A stretch of DNA of 64,000 nucleotides from Saussurea involucrata (lineage: Eukaryota; Streptophyta; Magnoliopsida; Asterales; Asteraceae): NCBI GenBank assembly GCA_033807775.1, contig CM066312.1, positions 22,169,696 through 22,233,695 on the forward strand. The letters run 5' to 3'. The notes under the pieces are model-generated. The model made no database searches. It was not told the origin of the DNA and saw nothing but the letters and a program-made list of their open reading frames with translations. Shown in pieces: positions 1 through 10,203 of this stretch (position 1 is its first letter; the number at the start of each line of letters is the position of its first letter). The translations under genes and the position numbers were made by a program.

Positions 1-240
1 ACTATCAATCATCTTTGTTGACATTTAGATCCGAGAAAATCGAACAGGTCGAAGTTCCCGGATCATTTTTTCCGATCGTCTTAATTCCCAGTAAGTATTT
101 CTTTCCCGATAATATCTCTTTCCCGGATAAAGTTTTCCCGGCAATCCTTTACCGGGAAAAACCTTTCCCCAGATAATCTTCTCCCGGGAAACCATCATTT
201 TTCCCGATCGTCTTAATTCCCGGTAAGTATTTGCAGTGAG
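1..240. repeat. Short interspersed TTCCCGG-type direct repeats
   Basis: Repeated blocks built on TTCCCGG/CCGGGAA. A block reading CCGATCGTCTTAATTCCC, followed by a GTAAGTATTT-like stretch, occurs at about 73-102 and again at about 204-232. The words CCCGGATAAAG, CCCGGCAATCC and CCCCAGATAATC lie between them. No ORF is supported. It may be a piece of a local satellite or of an unseen element that begins left of the window. Confidence 0.5.
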
Positions 241-1103
241 GAAAAGCTATAACCAAATAAGTCAAAAACATAAGCAATCCCAAACACCCCCTAAATGTTG
301 CAAAAGCCGACAAGATTCCATGTGCAGTCTTGTCATGTCACTACAACTTGTATACGCTTGCAAGAATGGTAGAGACTTGAGGGATTGTTGCTAAGATTCG
401 CAACGACGTTATGGCACGTTAAACTACACTGACGTGGAGATTCAATGGAACATTCGATAGATTAACAATTACAAAAAACTTTATATGAATGAGTTTGCAT
501 TGTTTAGTTTGCATTGTTTAGTATGCATTCTATAGTGTAATTACTCCATATTGAATACACATTTAATTTTTCTTTTAGCAATTTATAAATATATTTGTAT
601 GTTTAGCGTTTTTACTTGACTTTAACTATTGGAAATAATGGATGAAATATAACCGTGAGACGATAAAGTGGATGTCACAAACAAATCTATTGGTCAAATG
701 ATCCAAAAAAACAAACTGTCTTTTATTATTGAAAGCTCATAGAAGAATACTCACAAAACAAATGATTAGTCAAAACTCCTACTATACTCGGGTTCTTGTC
801 TATGCACCATCTCATCTGACATCTCTTATGCTTAGGTGATATTCGGTTCGTAGTATTAAAATTCACCATTTCAAATGTAAGTAAACGAGAAAACTCAACT
901 ACATAGAGACTTTATTTTCATCAGTGTTATGAAAACAAGATCATGACATATTAGAAAACTAAATAGAATCCCTTGTAGGACGACATGTATACGTTTCTAT
1001 GTAAATGATAATGAAATCAATAAGGAATTCATGTAGATTACAATCATAAATACAAATAGTAACCGTACTAAAAAATAGGTGGATGAGAAATCATGCGACG
1101 TAA
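241..1103. other. AT-rich intergenic DNA, no gene seen
   Basis: No open frame or RNA gene is supported. There is a small repetition of GTTTGCATTGTTTA near 493-520. The right end abuts the stop codon of the minus-strand membrane-protein exon and may hold its 3' untranslated region. Confidence 0.5.
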
Positions 1104-1563
1104 CTATTTTATTTCCACCATATGTACATATGATAACTCATCACAAAACGTTTTGATGATCTCCCAAATTGCATAAATCCTCTTGCCAAGCGACTTTATA
1201 TGGTTGCTAAAAGTGTATACAGTTATGACTACCAAGAGTAAACCTATGATTGCATAGCCAATCCAGTTGAGCTTGGGAGGAATCAAAAGCATGAATATAA
1301 GTGAGAGATGTTCAAGAATTCCCGAGAAGCAAGAAACACTTATTAGGATCTTTTGTACGATGATGGGATTTTGTAAAAGATCATTCGTGTAAGACAAAGC
1401 CCAAAAAAGCAATAACGTTAAGCATAATGATACCGATGACATGATGTAGAAGAAACCTTGAGCTCTGAATGGAGATTGCTTTTCGTTTTGAAACTTCAAT
1501 TCGAGCAGTGCAATCCATATCGCATATACGATAATAAAAGGCTTATATAAGCGATCACTAAAC
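1104..1563 (-). CDS. Partial gene: terminal exon of a small multi-pass membrane protein
   Basis: The frame is open on the minus strand from the stop TAG at 1104-1106 up to an in-frame stop at 1572-1574. No convincing ATG opens it. The upstream sequence is T-rich and ends in AG at 1565-1564 (or 1559-1558), so this reads best as the last exon of a spliced gene whose earlier exons lie at higher coordinates. The exon encodes about 150 residues with four hydrophobic stretches: PFIIVYAIWIALLEL near the start, then SSVSLCLTLLLFWAL, a segment around SVSCFSGILEHLSLIFMLLI, and YAIIGLLLVVITVYTF. They are joined by short charged loops, so a multi-pass membrane protein is likely. I do not recognise the family. 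It has no sign of transposon origin and no internal stop, so it may be the only ordinary host gene here. A pseudogene fragment is the alternative. Confidence 0.45.
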
Positions 1564-1624
1564 CTAACATATCATACAAAACAAAATTATAATATGTAGC
1601 AACAAGGTTCATCACCTTTAATTA

Positions 1625-1684
1625 AAAATGGATCGATTTGCATTATATTTTATCAAAAAATGGATCGATTTGCATTATATTTTA
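1625..1684. repeat. Two-copy 28-bp direct repeat
   Basis: The unit beginning AAAATGGATCGATTTGCATT and ending ATATTTTA occurs at 1625-1652 and 1657-1684 with no mismatch. It lies just upstream of the membrane-protein exon, probably in an intron or intergenic DNA. Confidence 0.85.
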
Positions 1685-2265
1685 CCTGGATAAAGTTTTA
1701 AACTTAGAAATGAAATGAAGGAAACCAATAATAAGTTATTCAAATTCTTACAATCTACGAAATCTATTTATTGAAACAAGAATATCATTTAAATGAGATT
1801 GATAGATCAATCCAACGTGACATGTTTTGACGAGCATTAAGAGTAACTTGTTTTTTACATGTTGATATGTAGCCCAACCCACCTAACCCACTTACTTTGC
1901 CACATGTACTTAAAAATAAGGTTCTAAATAGTGCGAGGTATGGTGTCACATTGCGGTTAAACTAGCCTCAATCACTACTTAAAAGCAAGGTGCTAAATAC
2001 CTATTGAACACAACGTTTTATGACTTGTAGATTCAAGTTTTTAACATGTATACACTCACACATATATGTATATATTATACACATGTTTTCTACTATTAGT
2101 AAACGAGTCAATGATATTAAACAAATTAAAATATGTTATATACTAAAAAGGTAAAAAAAATGATATAATGTTTTATAAAACCGCAAATGAGGCAATGACA
2201 TGCCACAAGTTTAACATGTTATCGAAGACAAGTCTTGAGTCACGGCGCGCAAAGGCAGTTGCCAT
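1685..2265. other. AT-rich DNA, nothing identified
   Basis: No gene is supported. It could contain upstream exons of the minus-strand membrane protein, but no exon could be assigned. It ends at the CACTA-like terminus at 2266. A 68-codon frame at 2168-2374 straddles that terminus and is not believed. Confidence 0.4.
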
Positions 2266-2283
2266 CACTACAAAAAGAAAGAG
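2266..2283 (+). mobile_element. CACTA-type transposon left terminus
   Basis: The sequence CACTACAAAAAGAAAGAG is the terminal motif of plant CACTA (En/Spm-like) elements. It is followed at once by degenerate short repeats such as ACCGAAGGATTTTTCACCGG, which resemble the subterminal repeats of such elements. The flanking trinucleotide is CAT. The matching right terminus was not found in the window, so this may be the left end of the element that holds the TNP2 pseudogene at 20.5 kb, or of another CACTA. Confidence 0.6.
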
Positions 2284-3093
2284 TTTGTACCGAAGGATTT
2301 TTCACCGGTATTTTCCGGCAGATTACCGACCAGAGATAGGCCTAGAAATTTTTTCAACCGATGACACCATTTGATTATAATAAAACTAATATATGAATAA
2401 TTTTCACTAAATCAATATTGGTTTATTGGTTAGTTCCTTGTTTTACAAATTTGAGGTCTTATGTCTGAGTCTTGTTATTACAAGTTTTTTAAAAACATAA
2501 TAAATCTGAAATTAAAAACTAAAAAACTAGAAAAACAACACTAACAAGACTTGAACCCGGAACTGGGTCTAAAGTCGATGAAAGACTTGCAAAACCAACT
2601 GTTACCGACGGATTTTCCATCGGTGATTGAAAATCCACGGATAATCACGATTAGTGGTCACATTTTCTCCGGCGATGCGATCCACCGCTAACCTGCCGAT
2701 GGGGGATTTTCGCAGCGGATTTTCAATGCACGATGATCGAGCCTTTTAAAACAGTGCTTAAAAGTCATTATAACATCTTTTAGTGATTAAAATGATTTCA
2801 ATCAAGTTACTTTGACAATTTTACTTATAGAGACGATACCAAGTTTCTAGTATTTAAAAGACAAGTATAAAAACATATATATAGTGGAAAAAGTTCATTT
2901 TAATTCTCTTTTTAAGGGTTCGAAATGACTTTTTATGTTTTGGAAGAAGACAAATTTATCGTACATATAACATACTATCTTTGACATAAAGGTAATAAGT
3001 GAATTATGGAAAAAGATATCGAAGTCATTATAAATGACTAAAAAAGTTACTACAATTTGGATTAGTAGATGTAAATAACTTTATCAATTGCCA

Positions 3094-3123
<30 letters not shown>
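2284..3123. repeat. CACTA-type subterminal region ending in (TA)n
   Basis: Between about 2600 and 2740 there are inverted and direct variants of ACCGACGGATTTTCC, CCATCGGTGATT and GCAGCGGATTTTC, typical of CACTA subterminal repeats. A GGTTCAAGTC-like word appears on the minus strand near 2550 and a degenerate version on the plus strand near 2460. This could be an old tRNA-derived SINE pair, but it is weak. The stretch 2760-3097 shows nothing and 3098-3123 is a (TA)n tract. Confidence 0.5.
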
Positions 3124-3124
<1 letters not shown>

Positions 3125-4010
3125 GGGAAATTAATTAAAATACCATAAGTCAAAGTCAAACTTACCAAAATGCCACAAATCTCTCCCAGTTTGCAAAATA
3201 CCCCAAATACCCGCGATAGGAGCCCGCGATCGCGGCCAGTGGCATTTTCGTAATATTGTTACCCCGCGATCGCGGGGGAAACCGCTAAAATACCTGCGAT
3301 CGACACTTTTGTTTGTATTTCATGATTTTTAAACGAAATTTTACACTTTCACCCCCTATACTTATTTATAAATATTACTTTATACATTTTACTTTCATTA
3401 TTTTAATTTTACATTTAACACATATAATCGTTTATTAACTAAAACACGTTAAAAATACGTTTTAATTTTAACAAGTTACACCATTATAATCGTCTCTTCG
3501 ATACGTTCGAAATGAGCTCAATCTTGAATTTTTTTGATTTATATATTTTAATATATATCATATATACTACATAAAAATATTTTTAATATTTACAATTCAT
3601 ACCTTTATAGTTAATTATTTAATTTATGATACTCTTATAGTTAATGCGATAGAAGTGTAAAACAAAATTGAGAATACATTAAAAAAATGAATTTCCGCAG
3701 ATAAAAAATATTTTTTAGGTAGTATATATGATATATATTAAAATATATAAATCAAAAAAATTCAAGATTAGGCTCATTTCGAACGTATCGAAGAGACGAT
3801 TATAATGGTGTAACTTGTTAAAATTAAAACGTATTTTTTTAACGTGTTTTAGTTAATAAACGATTATATGTGTTAAATGTAAAATTAAAATAATGAAAGT
3901 AAAAGGTATAAAGTAAAGTAAGTAAATAAGTATAGGGGTTGAAAGTGTAACATTTCAATTTTTCGACAAAATTATGAAAGTGTAATATTTTTTATGTAGT
4001 ATATATGATA
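3124..4010. mobile_element. Truncated foldback relative of the adjacent MULE
   Basis: The left end (GGGAAATTAATTAAAATACC) and the next few hundred bases match the reverse complement of the right end of the MULE at 4080-11548. From about 3640 the sequence turns round and matches the same MULE region (10880-11265) in the forward direction, so the two halves form a long imperfect hairpin. The shared core includes ACGATTATAATGGTGTAA and ATTAATAAACGATTATATG-like words. The outer part of the right arm, including its terminal repeat, is missing. No coding sequence. It is best read as a non-autonomous foldback element of the same family that has lost its right terminus. Confidence 0.7.
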
Positions 4011-4070
4011 TATATTAAAATATTATTTGTTTATATTCATATTAAAATTGGGTGACATATTTCATGTTTA

Positions 4071-4079
4071 TTCTTATTT
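4071..4079. repeat. Left 9-bp target-site duplication of the MULE
   Basis: TTCTTATTT immediately precedes the left terminal repeat and is identical to 11549-11557. A 9-bp duplication is diagnostic of Mutator-like elements. Confidence 0.93.
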
Positions 4080-4192
4080 GGGAAATTAATTAAAATACCC
4101 TAAGTCAAACCCCCTTTTACTGAAATACCCAAAATCTCTCTTATGTTACAAAAATACCCTAAAAATCCGCGATGGAGCCCGCGATCGCGGGC
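4080..4192 (+). repeat. Left terminal inverted repeat of the MULE
   Basis: It pairs with 11433-11548 with scattered mismatches. The shared blocks include GGGAAATTAATTAAAATACC, TTTTACTGAAATACCCAAAA and CAAAAATACCCTAAAAAT. The repeat ends in a GCCCGCGATCGCGGGC palindrome. Confidence 0.88.
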
Positions 4193-4500
4193 TCCAGGCC
4201 ACGTGTCACCAATGTTTGCCCACTTTGCCCGCGTTGGTCCCTCAAGAATGCCCGCGGTCCAGCTTTCCCCCCTCAAGAATGCCCGCGAGTGCAGTTTTGG
4301 TCCCTGCCCGCGTTTGACTCATTGACCCCCGCGATCGCGGGCTACACGTGTCACCAAAGTTTGCCCACTTTGCCCGCGTTGGTCCCTCAAGAATACCCGC
4401 GGTACAGCTTTCCCCCCTCAAGAATGCCCGCGTGTGCATTTTTGGTCCCTGCCCGCGATTGACTTTCTTTGACCTCCCGCGATCGCGGGCTCCTGTGCCA
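4175..4500. repeat. About 160-bp tandem duplication with CCCGCGATCGCGGG palindromes
   Basis: Two copies of a GC-rich unit run from about 4175 and about 4333. Each contains CCCGCGATCGCGGG, then CACGTGTCACC, CCACTTTGCCCGCGTTGG, AGCTTTCCCCCCTCAAGAAT and TTTTGGTCCCTGCCCGCG. A third palindrome closes the block near 4480-4493. The right terminal repeat has only a single related palindrome, so the expansion is on the promoter side. Several overlapping open frames here are by-products of GC richness. Confidence 0.85.
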
Positions 4501-4591
4501 CGTGTCGGCACAGGGTTAACCCTAAAATCCCTTTGACGAACCCTAAACCCTAATTGTTTCTTCGGCCGCACTATATAAGGGGGGGGGGGGG
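4195..4591 (+). promoter_or_regulatory. Promoter of the MULE Ulp1 gene: three ACGTGTC motifs and a TATA box
   Basis: ACGTGTC words stand at about 4201, 4346 and 4501; the first and third lie in CCACGTGTC, which also contains the G-box core CACGTG. ACGTG-core words of this kind are targets of plant bZIP and bHLH factors, including ABA-response factors. A TATA box, CTATATAAGG, lies at 4571-4580 and is followed by a run of 13 G. The CT-rich leader from about 4600 precedes the ATG at 4712, giving a leader near 110 nt. The regulatory role is inferred from motifs only. Confidence 0.6.
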
Positions 4592-4711
4592 ACCAAAAAC
4601 CGGCCACTCTCAATTTTTTTAATCACTCTCTCAATTTTTAATCAAACTCTCTCAATTTTCTCCCACTCTTTCAATTTTGTCGTGTGGAATACGCGTTCGG
4701 GTTTTGTGAAG

Positions 4712-7700
4712 ATGTCTCGTATTACATCTTTGGTATGTTTTCCTTATGTTATTTGTTATTTTTTGTATGTTATTTTAAGTTAAGATATATGATTTGTAGG
4801 TTGTTATAGTGTTTATAACTTATGTTTGAATATGTTCTATGTTTAACATGATATGTATGGTTTTATGTTTGAATGTGATATTTGTATGTTATAATGTGTA
4901 TGTTGTTATAGTGTGTTTTTTCATATAAAAATTGTTAAGAGTGTTTTTTTATAAAAAATTGTTAAGAGTGTGTTTTTATAAAAAAAATTGTTAACAATGT
5001 GTTTTTTTTTATAAAAACACACTCTTAACATTTTTTTATAAAAACACACCCTTAACAATTTTTTATAAAAACAATTTTTTTATAAAAAATGTTTAAGAGT
5101 GTGTTTTTATAAAAAATTGTTATAGTTTTATGGTTTTTATAATGTGTTTTTTTATAAAAAAAATTGTTAATTTTTTTATAAAAACAGTTTTTATAAAAAA
5201 AATGTTAAAAATGTGTTTTTTTATAAAAAATTGTTAAGAGTGTGTTTTTATAAAAAAATTGTTATAGTTTTATGGTTTTATGTTTGAATGTGATATTTGT
5301 ATGTTATAATGTGTATGTTGTTATAGTGTGTTTTTTCATATAAAAATTGTTAAAAGTGTTTTTTTATAAAAAAATTGTTAAAAGTGTGTTTTTATAAAAA
5401 AAAATTGTTAACAATGTTTTTTTATAAAAACACACTCTTAACAATTTTTTTATAAAAACACACCCTTAACAATTTTTTATAAAAACAGTTTTTTTATAAA
5501 AAATGTTTAAGAGTGTGTTTTTATAAAAAATTGTTATAGTTTTATGGTTTTTATAATGTATTTTTTTATAAAAAAATTGTTAATTTTTTTTTATAAAAAC
5601 AGTTTTTATAAAAAAATTGTTAAAAATGTGTTTTTTTATAAAAAATTGTTAAGAGTGTGTTTTTATAAAAAAATTGTTATAGTTTTATGGTTTTATGTTT
5701 GAATGTGATATTTGTATGTTATAATGTGTATGTTGTTATAGTGTGTTTTTTCATATAAAAATTGTTAAGAGTGTTTTTTTATATAAAAATTGTTAAAAGT
5801 GTGTTTTTATAAAAAAAAATTGTTAACAATGTTTTTTTTATAAAAACACACTCTTAACAATTTTTTTATAAAAACACACCCTTAACAATTTTTTATAAAA
5901 ACAGGTTTTTTTATAAAAAAAAATTGTTAAGAGTGTTTTTATAAAAAATTGTTAAGGGTGTGTTTTTATAAAAAAAACACATTTTTAACAATTTTTATAT
6001 GAAAAAACACACTATAACAACATACACATTATAACATACAAATATCACATTCAAACATAAAACCATAAAACTATAACAATTTTTTTTATAAAAACACACT
6101 CTTAACAATTTTTTATAAAAAAACACATTTTATAAAAAAATTGTTAAATATATGTTTTTTATAAAAAAATGTTAAGAATGACAACTTAGGTCCCTACGGT
6201 TTTAAGAATGACAACTTAGGTCCCTAAACTTTTAAGAATGCCAATTAGGTCCTAAACTTTTAAGAATGACAACTAGGGTCCCTAAACCGCACTTTATCTC
6301 TATATAACAATATGATACGTTGAAATAAAATAAACCGCACTTTATCTATATATAACACTATTATACGTTGAAATAAAATAAACCGCACTTTATCTATATA
6401 TAACAATATGATACGTTGAAATAAAATAAACCGCACTTTATCTCTATATAACACTATTATACGTTGAAATAAAATAAACCGCACTTTATCTCTATATAAC
6501 ATTATTATACGTTGAAATAAAATAAACCGCACTTTATCTCTATATAACATTATTATACGTTGAAATAAAATAAACCGCACTTTATCTCTATATAACAATA
6601 TGATACGTTGAAATAAAATACCACCACACTTTATCTATATATAACACTATTATACGTTGAAATAAAATACCACCGCACTTTATCTATATATAACACTATT
6701 ATACATTGAAATAAAATACCACCGCACTTTATCTATATATAACAATATGATACGTTGAAATAAAATACCACCGCACTTTATCTATATATAACACTATTAT
6801 ACGTTGAAATAAAATACCACCGCACTTTATCTATATATAACAATATGATACGTTGAAATAAAATACCACCGCAACATCTATATAAAATAAAATAAACTGC
6901 AGCATCTATATATAACACTAACTATAACATCTGTGAATGACTATGTAGAAGGATTTCTTTAACATCGACTTGTCGGTAAGGTGCAAAGTTTCCTACATCG
7001 AGGAATTAGGAGCGCTCTTTAGGGGATTAGGTGATCGCGCGGATACCCTTGAGACCATCTATAGAGGGACACCGTTCGGGCCATGGATGGATGTGTCTTA
7101 CTCTGGTGGCGACCCTACGCTAGTACACATGTTTCTACAGTTGGAGGTCGAGGACGCCAACGCTGAGCCGGAGGACATGCATTTTGATTTCTTCGGCTCT
7201 CAATTGCATTTTGGGCGTCGTGAGTTCTGTCTAATTACAGGACTACGTTTTGGAGAGGCTCCCCCCCTTCCTCCCTTAGAAGACTGCTCCTTCGTTCCTA
7301 GGGTTTGGGGCATTTCAGCATCTCGTTTGAAGCGGAAGGCAGCCCGGGAAATGATGAAAGAGGGCCTTAGTGCCCTAACCGACGACGATGCTGTCCGTGT
7401 ATGCTTGGTGGTGATCGTGGATATGGGCTTCCTGGGCCGTGAGTATAGCCAGTATGCTTCCGAGACGGTCCTTAGGGCCGTCGAGGACCTTGAGCTGTTT
7501 AACAGCTACCCGTGGGGTAGCCATATCTGGACACATTGCTACTCTAATCTGCACCGAGCCATAGGCAGACGCGCCGATCGACATGCAAAGATGAATCTTT
7601 GTGGTTTTACATACGCCTTCAAGGTTAGATACGTAGTATAACAATTGTTAATAATACATACAAACTGTTTGGCTTTTCTTTTTACGTACTTGCTCTTCTT

Positions 7701-10203
7701 GTCTAATTCCAGATATGGATCTTGGAGGTGTTTCCCGCATCAATCCGATATTTCGTCAAGCGCGACGATCGAGTACTTAGGGGAACCCGTTGGGACAAGC
7801 GTGTTACCCTAAGTAGGTCGCTTTGGATTGAGTTCTTCAAAGCGTCTAGAAATGTAAGTTCTTTTACTATGTTTACAATTTGCATACGTTAGTCCCGCTT
7901 ATTAATTTTTTTTATGTTTTATCATATATTTAGCAGCCACTCTTGCCTTTCGATCGCCTTGTGCCTACTGTCGACGAGATGGGCACAGATTGGTACAGAG
8001 ACAGCGTGGCCTTTATTGACGCAGAGGCGGAAAGGGCTCGACGTCCCCCTACTTCCGAAGATGAGGAAGACGACGACAGGCCCCCTTCCGGTGGATACCA
8101 GCCGCCCCCTTCCTCCTCCTACCAGCCGGCCCGTTCCTCCTCCTACCAGCCGACCCGTTCCTCCTCCTACCAGGCGCCCCCTTCCTCCTCCTACAATCCA
8201 TATCAGGCGACCCCTTCCTACGAGCCACAGCGTGACTCACATGAAGTCCTGTGGGACTACGTCCACGGGCCGCTAGAGACACGTGTATACTATCTGGAGG
8301 AAGTCTACAGACAGTTTAGCGCTGTCAATGTTAGTGTTTAACTTAATTTTTTGGCCACGTTTATTTAGTTTGTATATTAATATTACGTTCTAAATTTGTT
8401 TTAGCTGTCGAGTACGACACCGATCCCCGCTCCGTTCGGACAGGGGGCACATGCGGCGTTTGCCACCACATCCCATCCGTCATTCCCTGAAAATGTAAGT
8501 GACATTGAGTAACCATTATAGTTATATGTTTGTTCCTAAGTTTGTAACTCTTATAATGATCAATATCACGCAGGCCGGGATGTCGGGGGCTGGGATGTCC
8601 CAAACGCCGTTCGCCACCACATCCTATTCTACTATCCCGGAGAGTGTAAGTGACACTGAGTAACCATTATAGGTATATGTTTGTTCCTAATTTTGTAACT
8701 ATTTTAATGATCAATGTCACGCAGGCCGGGATGTCGGGGGCATACACCTCGCAGATGCCGCCGCCGTTCGCCACCACATCATATTCGACTATCCCGGAGA
8801 GTGTTAGTGACACTGAGTAACCATTATAGTATATATCGATAATCCTAATTTTGTAACTATTTTAATGATCAATGTCACGCAGGCCGGGATGTCGGGGGCA
8901 TACACCTCGCAGATGCCGCCGCCGTTCGCCACCACATCAATCACAAACATCTTTGGCGGTTCGGCCGATGACTATTACAGGCCGGAAATGCATACTGTAA
9001 GTTATTTTGGTAGTTTTGGTTTAATTGTGAACATTTCCTAAATTGTACTTAAAACATTGAGTAACGTAATTTTCAGACGGGGTCTCCTATTATCCAGGAT
9101 CACTTCTCGGAGCACTTCTCGGAGCCTGACGATGACTCGATGGATGTTGTAGATCCACCACCACAGGTGACCCCGCTCCCTCTAAAGCGGTCGCATAAAA
9201 TTTCACAATGGTTTCGTCACCCGTTTGGCCAACAAGGATCTACGACACCACCGCTCGCTAAAAAACAAGCAAAGAAAGCGGGGGGAAAGAAGGGAGGAAA
9301 GAAAAAGGGAAAGGTGCCTTCACCGGAGCCTCAACCGGCATCAGAAATATTGAGGATGTGCCGGACTGGTCGCCTCCCCAACTTGACATTCACCCCTTAC
9401 GGGGGCTTAGAAATCAACCCCTCGTTTTTTGAAAAATTGCTTGCGGATGACTCTGTGAACTCTGACTTAGACGATACGGTTAGTATGAAGTTAAATTATA
9501 GTCATATATAATCAAATATATTTATATTACATGTCTAACCATATATTTTTTATGCATAGCACGTCGATTCTTGGGTTAGCCTGTTGCAAAAACATCGTGG
9601 CGTAGACACGAGGTGGACCATCATGCACACTATGTTCTTTCAGTGTATACTGATGGAGCATCAAGGTCCCGCCTCCGTGATCGAAATATGCAATGGCTCG
9701 GAAGGGACCTCTTGGACTCTCCTCGATAGGGTATGCAAATCGTTTTACTGTTATTTTATTTAATAACATATATGACATATATTGTAATATTTCAGGTGTA
9801 CATCCCCATATGCTTGCATCCCAGACATTGGCTGCTTGGAGTGTTTGAACTAGACACTATGGTCATGACCCTATATGACAGCGAAAAGGACGGTCTCTGC
9901 AAACAACAATTGACAGAGCAGATGCAATCGTTTAAAACAAAACTATATACGTTATTTTCATTGATCGGGGATCATAGACGTCGCGAAGTGTCAAGTATCT
10001 TTCGCACAAAGATGGTCGGCCAAGTACCCCAGCAGACCGGGTTATATGCGGATTGCGGTGTATGGGTATGCCGTAATGTCCAAAAGTTGATAAATAACGA
10101 GGAGATATGGGTACCCCCTAACGAAACCGACGATGAGGCAATGGATTTCCGCCGACATATGGCGGAGTCAATTTATGCGCATTGTCTAATAGGGCCACGT
10201 TAG
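4712..10203 (+). CDS. Ulp1-like cysteine protease with N-terminal DUF1985-type domain, 11 exons, MULE passenger
   Basis: Exons: 4712-4732, 6949-7623, 7713-7853, 7934-8329, 8405-8494, 8574-8645, 8725-8802, 8883-8996, 9077-9478, 9560-9730 and 9796-10203. All introns are GT-AG and phase 0, giving 855 codons without a stop. Exon 1 encodes only MSRITSL. Residues of about 60-130 match the DUF1985 style (FGRREFCLITGLRFG). A proline/serine-rich linker follows, with SSSYQP repeats from exon 4 and PFATTSYSTIPE repeats from exons 6-8, then a basic KKAGGKKGGKKKGK stretch that could be a nuclear signal. The last exon has the C48 protease pattern: His in RHWLLGV, Asp in LYDSEKD, Gln in QQTGLYADCG and Cys in DCGVWVC. 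The family removes SUMO-like modifiers; the target here is unknown. Exon 4 may alternatively begin at 7937 (tandem AG acceptor). Intactness suggests function or recent movement. Confidence 0.85.
4915..6170. repeat. Intron 1 array of inverted and direct TTTTATAAAAA-type repeats
   Basis: Short units such as GTGTGTTTTTATAAAAAATT and GTTAAGAGTG recur in both orientations, with three copies of a longer segment beginning GTTTTATGGTTTTATGTTTG. An inverted copy of that segment closes the array near 6000-6080. Transcripts of intron 1 could fold into long hairpins. Confidence 0.85.
6172..6286. repeat. Four tandem copies of a 27-30 bp unit in intron 1
   Basis: The unit TTTTAAGAATGACAACTTAG, followed by GTCCCTA, is repeated four times with small changes. 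It resembles the AAGAAT...GGTCCCT words of the MULE terminal region. Confidence 0.8.
6287..6895. repeat. 48-bp minisatellite in intron 1, about 12 copies
   Basis: Each unit begins CCGCACTTTATCTATATATA, continues with ACACTATTATACGTTGAAAT and ends AAAATA or AAAATACCA. The period of 48 is a multiple of three and therefore leaves a long open frame on the minus strand with a 16-residue repeat. That frame is an artefact of the array. Confidence 0.9.
8405..8996 (+). repeat. Tandem exon-intron duplication (exons 5-8 of the Ulp1 gene)
   Basis: Exons 6, 7 and 8 all begin GCCGGGATGTCGGGGGC and encode AGMSGA, then PFATTS. The introns between them also match: they start GTAAGTGACACTGAGTAACC or a close variant and end TGATCAATGTCACGCAG. 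Exon 5 shares the GCC ACC ACA TC core and the same downstream intron. The unit is about 155 bp, and because the introns are phase 0 each copy adds whole codons. This is a genomic minisatellite whose unit is a complete exon plus intron. Confidence 0.9.

Noticed and set aside
4143..4613. Several overlapping open frames on both strands with PRSRAPG-type sequence
   Set aside because: They come from the GC-rich duplicated terminal region of the MULE. They lie upstream of its TATA box and have no domain.
6260..6598. 112-codon minus-strand frame with a 16-residue repeat
   Set aside because: Produced by the 48-bp minisatellite in intron 1, whose period is a multiple of three.
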